Shown here: in pieces, positions 17,646-25,877 of the stretch | Numbering within the stretch: the stretch's first letter is position 1 | Layout: every line of letters begins with the position of its first letter | From: a virus | Reading direction: 5' to 3' (one strand) | IMG/VR virus record: IMGVR_UViG_3300020197_002601 | Coordinates: 1 to 64,000 of that record | DNA: 64,000 nt | Position numbers and translations under genes: made by a program | Notes under the pieces: generated by a model | The model's database searches: none | Told to the model about the DNA's origin: nothing | What the model saw: only the letters and a program-made list of their open reading frames with translations

Positions 17646-18960
17646 TTGTTGTTTCCTTAAACTTTTTTAAATAACCTCTAATACTATTTATCTTTTCATC
17701 TGTTGATAATTTAAAATATTCTTCTTGTTTGGGGAGATATTCCTTAAAAAACTTTCCAATTTGCGCCATAGTCTCCGGGTTATGCTTCTTAAGCTCTATA
17801 GCAACCTCAATTACTATAAGACTGTAATCTGGTCTTCTAGCCAAATCGTCATAATTAGTGCCTAAAGATTCTTTAAGAAGATTTATTGAGGCCGCTATGA
17901 AAGCATTATCTTTCTTATTCTCCGATGTTTTATCGTTAATGTTTAGAGAACCTAACTTGACCAACCACACACTATTAGAATATACAATAGTACCCCTATT
18001 GTAAAATCTTGCCCCCTCAACATCTTCAAAAATAATTTTGCCTACCTTAGAAGGGTTATCAAGATAGGTAAAATCTAACAATATTTTTTTTATCTTATTT
18101 AACTCTGGTTGTATATCCCCAACAACATACATTATACCGTCGGTGGAAAGCTTTACATTTTTTATTCTACCCATTAATTGGTATTTAACCTCATTATATT
18201 TCTGATAAGATAACTTTGGTAAGCCTGTTATTACAACAGGTTCATTATTGTAAGGTAAATGTGAATAGTCCTTTGTTCTAGCCCTATCGGTTACTTTTTT
18301 AATATCAACAAGATCACCTATTTCAAAAGATTTTAAAAACCTGTTAACTCTTGCAACTATATTATCCTTTCCTAGGACCAGCTCTGCACCTGCACCTACT
18401 GTTTTAGTTAAAAGATTTAAACCTTTACCCGTAGCCTTTAATAACCTATCAAATTTACCTTCGCGGGTTCCAAATATATCTTCTGCTTTATTTTTAATTT
18501 TTACATCTTCATCAGCTGAAGGAGAAGGCAGAAGAGTGCTTTCATTATTAATTGCCATTAAATCCTCTATACTAATATTGGCTTGGGCTAAAAAAGCTTT
18601 TATAAAATCTATACTACTAGTATTTCTAATCTGATTATAGACAGGGGTCTCTTCTCCATGACCTGCTTTGATTAAGGCTCTTAAAAGTGCTGTTTTTATA
18701 TCTGAAATTTGAGGAGTAGCAGATATTGTTTCAACCGGCTCTAATTGCGCTACACTTACTTGCTGGATAGGATCTGCTGCTGGTGGAGCATTTATAATAT
18801 AAACGTTCACCATACCTTCACCACATTCCTCAAGTACATAACCTTCAAAACAGCTTACATTTTCATATCCAAACACAGGCGGTATTGACGGATCAGACTT
18901 TACCCTAACTCGCTTTAAACGTGTGTTCTTAAAGGTATTTTCTATTAATTTGTTTAACAT
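17635..18960 (-). CDS. Late protein of unknown function
   Basis: 441 aa. The first 75 residues could be a small beta domain (RVRVKSDPSIPPVFGYE, FEGYVLEECGEGMVNVYII). Residues 75-180 are low-complexity with Pro/Ser/Glu, and 180-441 form a mixed alpha/beta domain with KSFEIGDLVDIKKV and ITGLPKLSYQKYNEV. It is transcribed from a TAAATA element 12 bases upstream, so probably a virion protein. No family recognised. The length and middle linker suggest two domains. Confidence 0.65.
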   Translation of the reverse strand: MLNKLIENTFKNTRLKRVRVKSDPSIPPVFGYENVSCFEGYVLEECGEGMVNVYIINAPPAADPIQQVSVAQLEPVETISATPQISDIKTALLRALIKAGHGEETPVYNQIRNTSSIDFIKAFLAQANISIEDLMAINNESTLLPSPSADEDVKIKNKAEDIFGTREGKFDRLLKATGKGLNLLTKTVGAGAELVLGKDNIVARVNRFLKSFEIGDLVDIKKVTDRARTKDYSHLPYNNEPVVITGLPKLSYQKYNEVKYQLMGRIKNVKLSTDGIMYVVGDIQPELNKIKKILLDFTYLDNPSKVGKIIFEDVEGARFYNRGTIVYSNSVWLVKLGSLNINDKTSENKKDNAFIAASINLLKESLGTNYDDLARRPDYSLIVIEVAIELKKHNPETMAQIGKFFKEYLPKQEEYFKLSTDEKINSIRGYLKKFKETTNAI

Positions 18961-18972
18961 AGAATGTTTGAT

Positions 18973-18978
18973 TATTTA
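18973..18978 (-). promoter_or_regulatory. Late promoter (TAAATA)
   Basis: GATAAATA on the minus strand, 12 bases before ATG 18960; lies 2 bp from the -35 of the divergent folE early promoter. Confidence 0.55.
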
Positions 18979-18980
18979 TC

Positions 18981-19007
18981 TTGATTATCTAACATTATTG
19001 ATATAAT
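18981..19007 (+). promoter_or_regulatory. Early promoter of folE
   Basis: TTGATT, 15-base spacer, TATAAT, 6 bases to ATG at 19014. Confidence 0.75.
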
Positions 19008-19013
19008 AATAAT

Positions 19014-19670
19014 ATGTTTAATAAGAAAAAGCTAGCTTTTGCCAATCATAACCATCCACATTCCGAGGAAGAGAGAAATCAAATTATACTAAAGGCCGCG
19101 GCCGCGTATGAAGCATACATGGACGCTTTGGGTTATGATTGGAGAAACGATCCAAATAGTGCCAACACCCCCTTTAGGGTTGCTAAGGCATTTGTAGAAG
19201 ACTTTGCCTGGGGATGTTATAGTGAGCCGCCTAAGATTACCGCGTTTGATAATGTAGATAAGTATGATGGTATTGTATCTCAAACCAATATTAAAGTTAC
19301 ATCGCTCTGCTCACACCACCACGCACCTTTTATGGGGTTTGCCCACGTTGCTTATATTCCTGCAAAGGACGGTAAGGTGATTGGATTGAGTAAATTAAAT
19401 CGTATTGTGGATTGGTTTTCTCGTCGCCCTCAAGTACAAGAAAACCTTACAATGCAAATTCACAAGTATATTGATGAAGTTTGTATTAAGAATAAAGGAG
19501 TAGCTGTTATGATTGAGGCCGCTCACACATGCTGCTCTAACCGTGGCATTAGACATGATTCAACTATGCGTACCGCAAGAATGTCTGGTGCTTTTCTAGA
19601 TGATAAAGATAATTCTAGAAACGAATTTTACAAGTTTATTGAGTTCGCACAAAACCGAAAATTAATCTAA
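19014..19670 (+). CDS. folE: GTP cyclohydrolase I
   Basis: 218 aa, usual length. It converts GTP to dihydroneopterin triphosphate, the entry step to preQ0 (and folate). The family core is intact: TPFRVAKAFVEDFAWG, SLCSHHHAPFMGFAHVAYIP with the Zn Cys and His residues, GLSKLNRIVDWFSRRPQVQE, and AAHTCCSNRGIR with the other Zn Cys. With queD and queE a few kb away and queC at 38 kb, it most likely feeds deazaguanine synthesis. Confidence 0.95.
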   Translation: MFNKKKLAFANHNHPHSEEERNQIILKAAAAYEAYMDALGYDWRNDPNSANTPFRVAKAFVEDFAWGCYSEPPKITAFDNVDKYDGIVSQTNIKVTSLCSHHHAPFMGFAHVAYIPAKDGKVIGLSKLNRIVDWFSRRPQVQENLTMQIHKYIDEVCIKNKGVAVMIEAAHTCCSNRGIRHDSTMRTARMSGAFLDDKDNSRNEFYKFIEFAQNRKLI

Positions 19671-19711
19671 TTTGACTAAATAATTAGTGTAATTTAATTA
19701 TACGCGGGGAG

Positions 19712-20008
19712 TTGGTTAATCCTCCTTCCAGTATTTCTTGTTTTAGAGATCTTACCTTTTATGCACACGAGTTTTGTCATTATAATGTAATTGTAGAAGG
19801 TGAGCCGAAAGACCCATATTATTCTTTTTTAAAAAGAAGAGGGGCTATGGACTATGTGGATGATATTTTGTTACCTGGGGAAGAGATCGGAATGAGGGTT
19901 GATAGTGAATTTGTTTACTCACCTACCGTGTGTGTGGTAGATAAAATTAACGCATACAATTTAAGATATGTCTTAAGTTGTATAGGGGTAAGCAATGTTA
20001 TTTTTTAA
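19712..20008 (+). CDS. Small protein of unknown function
   Basis: 98 aa if it begins at TTG 19712; a GGGGAG lies just before it. The next ATG (19847) would leave only about 53 residues, and the N-terminal part reads like real protein (CFRDLTFYAHEFCHYNVIVEG). A C-terminal alpha/beta pattern (VCVVDKINAYNLRYVLSCIGV) suggests a small ligand- or partner-binding domain. It overlaps the next minus-strand gene tail-to-tail by 11 bp. Start uncertain; no family recognised. Confidence 0.5.
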   Translation: MVNPPSSISCFRDLTFYAHEFCHYNVIVEGEPKDPYYSFLKRRGAMDYVDDILLPGEEIGMRVDSEFVYSPTVCVVDKINAYNLRYVLSCIGVSNVIF

Positions 20009-20414
20009 TTTCGCTGTTAATATTAACATTAACAACACCGCCATTTAATTTTATAAAATCTTTACTTAAGAGAACAGGGGTATCTTGCTGACTTCTGTCC
20101 GCAAGGCTGAAAGGAACTTTATTAAATTGTTCTTGGCCCAAGCTACAGTCTAACTCTACTACTGGTCTATCGTTGGTATTATTATTTCCGGATACCGTTA
20201 TAAACTCTTTTACAGGCAATTCTAACACTTTGTCGTTTACTGTTTTAAATTTTACATGTCCCTCTTTTGCACCATCAATTATTTCTGCATGAAGTACATT
20301 ATAACCGCTGTTACCAGTGTCTACAGTGGCTCTAACGTTTCCAACATGTTGAATAGTAATACCTTCCGTAGCCCCTAGTATTTGTTCATAGAAAAATTCT
20401 TTGTAACTACGCAT
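19998..20414 (-). CDS. Retropepsin-like aspartic protease with capsid-targeting-like N terminus
   Basis: 138 aa. Residues 30-34 (TVDTG) give the aspartic protease DTG motif, followed by SGYNVLHAE. RPVVELDCSLG and PFSLADRSQQDTPVLLSKDF match, in order, the conserved strands of the PF05618 retropepsin-like family (often annotated as ATP-dependent zinc protease). The enzyme would work as a homodimer. The first ten residues, MRSYKEFFYE, resemble the T4 head-targeting peptide (MKTYQEFIAE in IPIII), which the prohead protease removes after Glu. A late promoter lies 8 bases upstream. Together this suggests a protease packaged in, or processing, the head. Confidence 0.7.
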   Translation of the reverse strand: MRSYKEFFYEQILGATEGITIQHVGNVRATVDTGNSGYNVLHAEIIDGAKEGHVKFKTVNDKVLELPVKEFITVSGNNNTNDRPVVELDCSLGQEQFNKVPFSLADRSQQDTPVLLSKDFIKLNGGVVNVNINSEIKK

Positions 20415-20422
20415 ATATTATG

Positions 20423-20428
20423 TATTTA
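20423..20428 (-). promoter_or_regulatory. Late promoter (TAAATA)
   Basis: AATAAATA on the minus strand, 8 bases before ATG 20414; half of a near-palindrome with the plus-strand late promoter. Confidence 0.65.
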
Positions 20429-20434
20429 TTTGAA

Positions 20435-20440
20435 TAAATA
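20435..20440 (+). promoter_or_regulatory. Late promoter (TAAATA)
   Basis: GAATAAATA, 6 bases before ATG 20447. Confidence 0.7.
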
Positions 20441-20446
20441 TATAAA

Positions 20447-21061
20447 ATGAGCAGAAAAGGTGAATTAGAAAAAATTTCCGAAGCTTATACCCAGATTGTA
20501 GTTAATGAATTAAACCTGGGCCCCGCGGCCGAAACCACGAATATGGTACCTTCCAATAACACATCAACAGTAATAAAGCTTAATAAAAAATCTTGTGGGT
20601 GTGAAGATGGTGAAGATTGTTTACAGTGTAAAAATAGTGAAAATTGTGAAGATTCTTCAAAAATTACCCCTGTTGAACCCTCTACCGGTTCTGGTGAATC
20701 TGAAGCTGATATGGCAAAGAACGAACTATATAAAATTCATAACGGGTCAAAAGCTCTTTACAATCTACTAAAAGACAATCAAGATTTAGAACCTTGGGTA
20801 TTCAGTAAAATTACATTAGCTGCAAGCTATATTGAGAGTGTTAAAAACTATCTTGAATATAACAAATTTAGAAAAGACGGTGAGTTTGATGCAGATGAAA
20901 ATTCACATGAATTAAAAATAGTATCTAAAATAAGAGATATGCTGTACGGTGAGGGTAAAGAAGTTCTAGAATCTGTATTACGCCAAACAATTTTTAATCT
21001 TGAAGCATTAAATGCTATTAACGAATCAGGTAATAAGGGTTCTGCGCCTACCGCCAACTAA
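20447..21061 (+). CDS. Probable virion protein with Cys-rich linker
   Basis: 204 aa. It begins RKGELEKISEAYTQIV, an amphipathic helix with an ISE site like the prohead-protease cleavage motif. A Cys-rich acidic stretch (SCGCEDGEDCLQC) lies at about residues 46-65. The helical C-terminal part has LEPWVFSKITLAASYIESVKNYLEY, a pattern I recall from structural proteins of T4-like marine phages. Late promoter. It overlaps the ligase-like gene tail-to-tail by 36 bp. Confidence 0.6.
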   Translation: MSRKGELEKISEAYTQIVVNELNLGPAAETTNMVPSNNTSTVIKLNKKSCGCEDGEDCLQCKNSENCEDSSKITPVEPSTGSGESEADMAKNELYKIHNGSKALYNLLKDNQDLEPWVFSKITLAASYIESVKNYLEYNKFRKDGEFDADENSHELKIVSKIRDMLYGEGKEVLESVLRQTIFNLEALNAINESGNKGSAPTAN

Positions 21062-22387
21062 GCGGTTCATCTTAGAAAAATCTACTCTATCTACAATCTT
21101 TACTTGATTATTACCAGCAAACAAAACATAGCCTTCATCTTTTGTTTTAACATACGAGCCATCGGGAAGTCTGTAAAAAGCATGCTGTGTTAGCTTAGTA
21201 TCTAGTTGAGACAGTATATTAAAAATAAGGTACTTAATTTTTACCATCTCAAAGGTAGCTGTTAATAGATGCTCAAAATTAGCTGCGTTGTTCTGTAAAA
21301 AGCTTTGAACAATACTAAGTCTTTGCTGGCGTTGGGCTTGACCCTTAGGTCCAAGTCCTTCTATACCTTTTGTTATCTGCGACTCAACATATTGTTGAAA
21401 CCCCTTGTAAAATGCATTAAAGTTTAATCTACCGCTAGTCTTTGCTGCCCCAAACAGTCCTGAGTCCTCTAGGTCAAGTTGCTTATTTAAATAGCGCTTT
21501 AACATATCTAGGATTTGGCTAGAAGGCGCCCCCCTACCAGGCGACACATATTCATTATTAAATTCATCAGAAATAGAGTTTATATGCTTACTAGCGTCCA
21601 CTATAAGTGTATTAAGATTATCAAAAAATTTATCGGGTATATCAAAAGCAAAAGTACGATAATTGCTACCTTTTATGAATGCTTTTGAATTTGTACTACT
21701 AGCAATCAAACTGTCAATGTTTTTAGACGCCGGTACAAGTTTTATTATCCCCGATTCTTTATCTACTACCCCTTTAAAACTATCATGAACAACTACCCCC
21801 ACTGAAGAGTTTAATACTTTATGAAATAGTTCTGATTTATCATCCATAGGAATAGCATACATTATAGTGTTTGGTTCAAAAGTAATAAACTCTTCTGTAC
21901 CTATTTTCACTCTTTTTTTATCTTCTTGACTAGCGTATAAAACATCACCTTGATATATTAACCCAGAATTATCATAAGCTGGTGTTAACTGCTCTAATAA
22001 ATTTTTAAGCCTAGATGCAAAATCTGGTCTATCCGACATAGCTTGATCTATCTCTTCTGATGTATGAAAGAGTTTTGCATTTTCTTTTATTGTATCGGTA
22101 GATTCATCCACTACATATTTTAATGATATAAAAAAAGTCTTAGTTTTTGGATCAATACCAAACAAAATAGCAGGGCTTCCATCTATTTTTGCATTAATTT
22201 CTTGCTCTGATTCGTAGCCTTGAATCTTTTTAGAAATTAAATTTACATGTGTCAGAAAATCTTTAAATCCTGCTTTACCGTTCTCTACAGCTAAGTCTTC
22301 TAAATGTGAGAGATGTGGTGAAAAATAAGAAGTACGCTCTTCTTTTATAATTTGCTCTTTGAGCAAGAATTGTTTAAAAGATTTCAT
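21026..22387 (-). CDS. DUF6267-like protein with ligase/nucleotidyltransferase-like KxDG motif
   Basis: 453 aa. The N terminus MKSFKQFLLKE resembles a T4 capsid-targeting peptide with an LKE cleavage site. HLEDLAVENG and INAKIDGSPAILFGIDP match a conserved T4-like phage family (DUF6267). Lys67-Ile-Asp-Gly70 matches motif I (KxDG) of covalent nucleotidyltransferases (DNA/RNA ligases, capping enzymes); YQGDVLYA (145-152) and FEPNTIMYAIP could be motifs III and IIIa. The ligase reading is inference. It overlaps the upstream NMNAT-like gene by 4 bp (ATGA) and shares its N-terminal peptide type, so the two probably act or travel together. Confidence 0.6.
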   Translation of the reverse strand: MKSFKQFLLKEQIIKEERTSYFSPHLSHLEDLAVENGKAGFKDFLTHVNLISKKIQGYESEQEINAKIDGSPAILFGIDPKTKTFFISLKYVVDESTDTIKENAKLFHTSEEIDQAMSDRPDFASRLKNLLEQLTPAYDNSGLIYQGDVLYASQEDKKRVKIGTEEFITFEPNTIMYAIPMDDKSELFHKVLNSSVGVVVHDSFKGVVDKESGIIKLVPASKNIDSLIASSTNSKAFIKGSNYRTFAFDIPDKFFDNLNTLIVDASKHINSISDEFNNEYVSPGRGAPSSQILDMLKRYLNKQLDLEDSGLFGAAKTSGRLNFNAFYKGFQQYVESQITKGIEGLGPKGQAQRQQRLSIVQSFLQNNAANFEHLLTATFEMVKIKYLIFNILSQLDTKLTQHAFYRLPDGSYVKTKDEGYVLFAGNNQVKIVDRVDFSKMNRLVGGRRRTLIT

Positions 22388-23010
22388 TTTTTTAATCGAT
22401 TAAAGATAGCCTCTTTACTTTGATCTGCAATATTTGGTAATAAAGAATGAAACCCCTTTGCATTATTTTTTAACAATGCTGCACGTGCATCTGTCGCAGA
22501 CGCTAGTCGAGAAATATCTTTCATAGCAATACTTTGTACGTTTTTTCCTTGGAAAATCTCTTTACTTGGTCCATAGAATGATTTAAATCTTTCTGTATCT
22601 TCTTGACTTGCATAAAGGTTAACACTGTAAGGTGGGTTAAACTTTCTTAACAAATCTGCTATTTCTGTTGCCGCAGGTAGAGGGGTAGGGGCTCTAGGTG
22701 TGGGGGTAAAAACACCATTGTTAAGGATGTCTGTAATTTGATATATAGTTAAAACAGGGGACCCTTGAACTGAAAACACATACAAGTTTTTTGGTAGATA
22801 CTGTTTATAAGTCTCCCAGACAAACATTGAGTCGTCGGCTGATATGTTATCTCTATCTATTTTTGAAACTAAAATTACTGCTGCATCATTAATTGTTGCA
22901 GCTTGTTTTGCAGTATCAAAATGGCCTTTGTGAGGCGGTTTAAATGCTCCAGGAAAAAAACCTATACTACTACCATTTTGTTCTGTAAGAAATTGTTTAA
23001 ATGGTTTCAT
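22384..23010 (-). CDS. NMNAT/cytidylyltransferase-like nucleotidyltransferase with capsid-targeting-like N terminus
   Basis: 208 aa. GFFPGAFKPPHKGHF (17-31) is the GxFxPxHxGH motif of the HxGH nucleotidyltransferase fold (NMN adenylyltransferase, cytidylyltransferases). RLASATDARAAL near residue 170 fits the distal SxTxxR motif. It would adenylylate or cytidylylate a phosphate substrate, possibly NMN. The first ten residues, MKPFKQFLTE, have the length and pattern of the T4 internal-protein peptide MKTYQEFIAE, with LTE as cleavage site. It overlaps neighbours on both sides, so it is transcribed with the gene starting at 24166. Confidence 0.7.
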   Translation of the reverse strand: MKPFKQFLTEQNGSSIGFFPGAFKPPHKGHFDTAKQAATINDAAVILVSKIDRDNISADDSMFVWETYKQYLPKNLYVFSVQGSPVLTIYQITDILNNGVFTPTPRAPTPLPAATEIADLLRKFNPPYSVNLYASQEDTERFKSFYGPSKEIFQGKNVQSIAMKDISRLASATDARAALLKNNAKGFHSLLPNIADQSKEAIFNRLKK

Positions 23011-24166
23011 TACTAGCTATTTTTTGCTTGATCTTTACACTTCCTGAACTTATTGTATCAAAAGCAAGATAGGTATTTAACTTACTATGCGGAATGTATT
23101 GAAAGCCTTGGCTGTTTACTGCAAATAACCCATCATTTGGAAATAAATTCTCAACAATATCTTGAGTTTTATCTTGAATTAGCTTAAGCATTCCTGACAA
23201 ATTAAGTGCTATTATTTGCTTTCTAAAAGATAATTCATCAGTACATTTTTTAAATTCCTTACATCTCTTTTGAATTAATGCCCTATCAATTTTCTCTGCC
23301 TCTTTTTTGAAAAATTCTTTTTCTTTCTCATCACCTTGTACGCTGTAATGTTTATTGATAGTATCGGCGATATCCCTTACAGCTGGATTAGGTGTACCTT
23401 CTTCATTGCCTGTTGCGACTTGTGTAGAGGCAATCTCGTTTAATACATCAACTAATTGTTTTAAGGAAAAAATTACGTAAGGGCGCTCTTCTTTATATTG
23501 ACCTAAATTTAAAATAGGAGAAATAAGAATACCTTTAGAGAGCTCTCTTGGGGCTTTACGCTTTATGTCATTTAAATATTCATCTAAGCTCCACCTGTCT
23601 TTAATAGCGTCAAAATGTCCCTTTTGACTTTTTCTGTTAAGAATAGTGCTTTTTACTGTATTGCTATTTAGAATCATATTGTTTATGGTCTGCTTACCCT
23701 GGGCGTCTAGCGTATTAAATTCCTTTAGTATAGCATCTAACAATTCTATTGTCGAATTAAGGATATCTGTAAAAACCCCGGTTCCTTCCGTTCCTGTACG
23801 TACAGCTTTAGTTAATTCTTTTACCTCATACTTGCGTTTATCTGGTCCTACCACGTCAAAAGAAGCTCCCCCGCCTTGTATAATTCTACCAGATGCTTTA
23901 TCCACTTGTTCCTTAGTCTTGAACCCATACAATATACATGCTATACTGTATTCTCCTCTACCAGTACCTTCCTTATCCCCACCTGCTGTTTTTTGAAATA
24001 AATCTGGAGATATATCGTATTCTGTCCACGGTGTTTGAGGTACATATTCATCACCCGGCACAAAAACTTTGACCGGGGGTGTATTTACCTGTTGTCTAGG
24101 CAGCGGAGGCACAGTTATGCCGGCTACGTCTTCAAAATATAGGTCTTTTAGGGATATGTAAGCCAC
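22997..24166 (-). CDS. Late protein with PD-(D/E)XK nuclease-like motif
   Basis: 389 aa, GTG start 4 bases after a full TATAAATA late promoter. The N terminus (MAYISLKDLYFEDVAG) is an amphipathic helix followed by Glu-Asp, similar to the head-targeting peptides of its neighbours. GASFDVVGPDKRKYEVKEL carries an Asp and, 11 residues later, Glu-Val-Lys: the spacing of a PD-(D/E)XK active site, after a GRGEYSIACILYGF helix that could supply the acidic residue of motif I. The rest is helical. It overlaps the next gene by 14 bp. Nuclease function is inferred from the motif alone. Confidence 0.55.
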   Translation of the reverse strand: MAYISLKDLYFEDVAGITVPPLPRQQVNTPPVKVFVPGDEYVPQTPWTEYDISPDLFQKTAGGDKEGTGRGEYSIACILYGFKTKEQVDKASGRIIQGGGASFDVVGPDKRKYEVKELTKAVRTGTEGTGVFTDILNSTIELLDAILKEFNTLDAQGKQTINNMILNSNTVKSTILNRKSQKGHFDAIKDRWSLDEYLNDIKRKAPRELSKGILISPILNLGQYKEERPYVIFSLKQLVDVLNEIASTQVATGNEEGTPNPAVRDIADTINKHYSVQGDEKEKEFFKKEAEKIDRALIQKRCKEFKKCTDELSFRKQIIALNLSGMLKLIQDKTQDIVENLFPNDGLFAVNSQGFQYIPHSKLNTYLAFDTISSGSVKIKQKIASNETI

Positions 24167-24170
24167 TTGT

Positions 24171-24178
24171 TATTTATA
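24171..24178 (-). promoter_or_regulatory. Late promoter (TATAAATA, full consensus)
   Basis: On the minus strand; the TAAATA core ends 4 bases before GTG 24166. Probably drives the three coupled genes down to 21026. Confidence 0.75.
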
Positions 24179-24214
24179 TGTTAATAAACTAAGTAAACAG
24201 GTAAACCTTTACAT

Positions 24215-25099
24215 TTACTCTGGAGTTAGATGAGTAATTGTGCCCTCTGGGGCGCTTAATAGCTTAATGTCTGGAGGAAATACGGCAACACCACCATATT
24301 TCTTTGATTCACAATGATAATAATCCCCTACCCATTCATCACAATTAAATATAACACCTTTAACGAACTTTACTTCTTGCTCCCGTCCATCTCTTGTGCA
24401 TAATAAAGTCTGGTCTTTAGTCAGCTGAATCTTTATAGGGCCTTTACCGACCACTTCTCCTGCGCTTTCAAGCCCAAATTTACGGGCTTGGTGATATTCT
24501 TGATCTGATAGGCCTTTTTTATCTTCACTGAAAGCTGATGCCAATTTTGCAAATACTTGCTTCTCGTCTAAATGCCCTGGAAGTACAGCCACAAAATCAC
24601 CACTATCGGTGGACATAATAAACATATTGTTCTTAAATTCTCTGTATTCTTGAGGAAAAGTATCTGCAAAATCTTCATCATTCTCCATGTCTTCAATTGT
24701 TCTGTCTACTACATCTTGCAAGCTCTGGGCTTGCTCGTGGTCCACTTCACTCAAATCAAAACCTACATCACTGGTGTTATCTACACCTCCACTTACTACT
24801 GTGAATTTTTTTACAATGCTTTGAGCATCTTCGCTTTTTGAAAAAGCGTCTGCCTTTAAATAAGATAGTTTTTTAGATTTAATATCATCTAGAATATACT
24901 TCTTAAAAACTTCTAATGAACCATCAAGCAATCTTTCTAAGTGTGCCGATCTACTGGTAATAGGATACTCATGTAATTTATCTAAGAATAAACTAGCCCA
25001 TTGTTTGGCCAATTCTTTATGAAAGGTGTCTATGTTAGTATCTTCTGCCTCTTTAATACTATTATAAGCCTCAAACAATAACTTAATGTCCCTATTCAT
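24215..25099 (-). CDS. Late protein of unknown function, probable virion component
   Basis: 294 aa, acidic and mostly helical. The N terminus RDIKLLFEAYNSIKEAED has an LFE-Ala site, like the prohead-protease consensus (Leu/Ile-x-Glu). A beta-rich C-terminal part contains WVGDYYHCESKKYGGVAVF. Late promoter 5 bases upstream of the ATG. No family recognised; the N terminus resembles that of the gene at 40299. Confidence 0.6.
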   Translation of the reverse strand: MNRDIKLLFEAYNSIKEAEDTNIDTFHKELAKQWASLFLDKLHEYPITSRSAHLERLLDGSLEVFKKYILDDIKSKKLSYLKADAFSKSEDAQSIVKKFTVVSGGVDNTSDVGFDLSEVDHEQAQSLQDVVDRTIEDMENDEDFADTFPQEYREFKNNMFIMSTDSGDFVAVLPGHLDEKQVFAKLASAFSEDKKGLSDQEYHQARKFGLESAGEVVGKGPIKIQLTKDQTLLCTRDGREQEVKFVKGVIFNCDEWVGDYYHCESKKYGGVAVFPPDIKLLSAPEGTITHLTPE

Positions 25100-25104
25100 A
25101 ATAT

Positions 25105-25110
25105 TATTTA
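25105..25110 (-). promoter_or_regulatory. Late promoter (TAAATA)
   Basis: CAATAAATA on the minus strand, 5 bases before ATG 25099. Confidence 0.7.
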
Positions 25111-25166
25111 TTGACCACCAACTTCCTTATTAGTAATAACGTCAATAGTATTAGAATACTTTTTAA

Positions 25167-25511
25167 TTATTTCGTATTTACATCCAAATCAATAGCTTCT
25201 ACTTGCATTAACTTGACAATCTTATCTAAAATCTCAGACGCGTTTTTTGCATTTACTTCTGGTAACTCCTTAATTGTCTTTAATCCTAGATCATCAGGGT
25301 TCATAAACAAGGCTTTACGGATAAGATTAATTAAAAATACTTCGCCTTCAGGTGTTAATGGCTTCTGCTGAGGCGGTTCAGCTGGAGGAACAGCAGCAGC
25401 CGGCGCCGGTGCAGCTACAGGAGCTTCCGGAGCAGGTATGTTTAAATCTTGAGGAGGTACTTGCTCGAAAAGCTCTCTATATTTTGTTTCTAGTAATTTA
25501 TTAAATTTCAT
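25167..25511 (-). CDS. Small Pro/Ala-rich late protein
   Basis: 114 aa. The N terminus KFNKLLETKYRELFEQ is an amphipathic helix with LLE and LFE sites; residues 22-50 are a Pro/Ala linker, and the rest is helical (PDDLGLKTIKELPEV). It overlaps the upstream gene by 4 bp, so it is in one late operon with it. Similar layout to T4 internal head proteins; no family recognised. Confidence 0.6.
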   Translation of the reverse strand: MKFNKLLETKYRELFEQVPPQDLNIPAPEAPVAAPAPAAAVPPAEPPQQKPLTPEGEVFLINLIRKALFMNPDDLGLKTIKELPEVNAKNASEILDKIVKLMQVEAIDLDVNTK

Positions 25512-25864
25512 ACCGCTGGAACCGACGGCACTGCTGTCGTTGGGGTAGCGGCTAATTCACTCGATGTTTGTTTAAGCTTATTTGTTGCGTCCATTGCCTT
25601 TTTCTTAAGGGCATCCGCTACTTGCTTATAAACATTATCTAATTCTTCTTTTTTCTTAGCCAATTCCGGGTCAATTTGAACATCAAGAGTGTCTTGTATG
25701 GCTTTACCTAGATTACTACCTGGCTTAGTACCTGTTATTGATGTAGAGGGTGTGGTTGCAACTGTTGAAGATGGTGTTGTGGGTGTAACATATTCTTCCA
25801 CCCATTGAGGCTTTTCAACTTCTAGTTTATTATATTCTTCTGCTAGCTTAGCTAAAAACTTCAT
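25508..25864 (-). CDS. Small Thr/Pro-rich late protein
   Basis: 118 aa. It begins KFLAKLAEEYNKLEVE, an amphipathic helix with an LAE site; a Thr/Ser/Pro linker follows, then a Lys/Ala-rich coiled-coil-like helix (KKKEELDNVYKQVADALKKK). Late promoter 7 bases upstream. Probably an internal or scaffold-type head protein; the function is not known. Confidence 0.6.
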   Translation of the reverse strand: MKFLAKLAEEYNKLEVEKPQWVEEYVTPTTPSSTVATTPSTSITGTKPGSNLGKAIQDTLDVQIDPELAKKKEELDNVYKQVADALKKKAMDATNKLKQTSSELAATPTTAVPSVPAV

Positions 25865-25871
25865 TATATTA

Positions 25872-25877
25872 TATTTA
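25872..25877 (-). promoter_or_regulatory. Late promoter (TAAATA)
   Basis: CATAAATA on the minus strand, 7 bases before ATG 25864. Confidence 0.65.

Noticed and set aside
25111-25371. Plus-strand frame of 86 aa
   Set aside because: It is antisense to a coupled late gene with promoter support on the minus strand; composition is that of a shadow frame.
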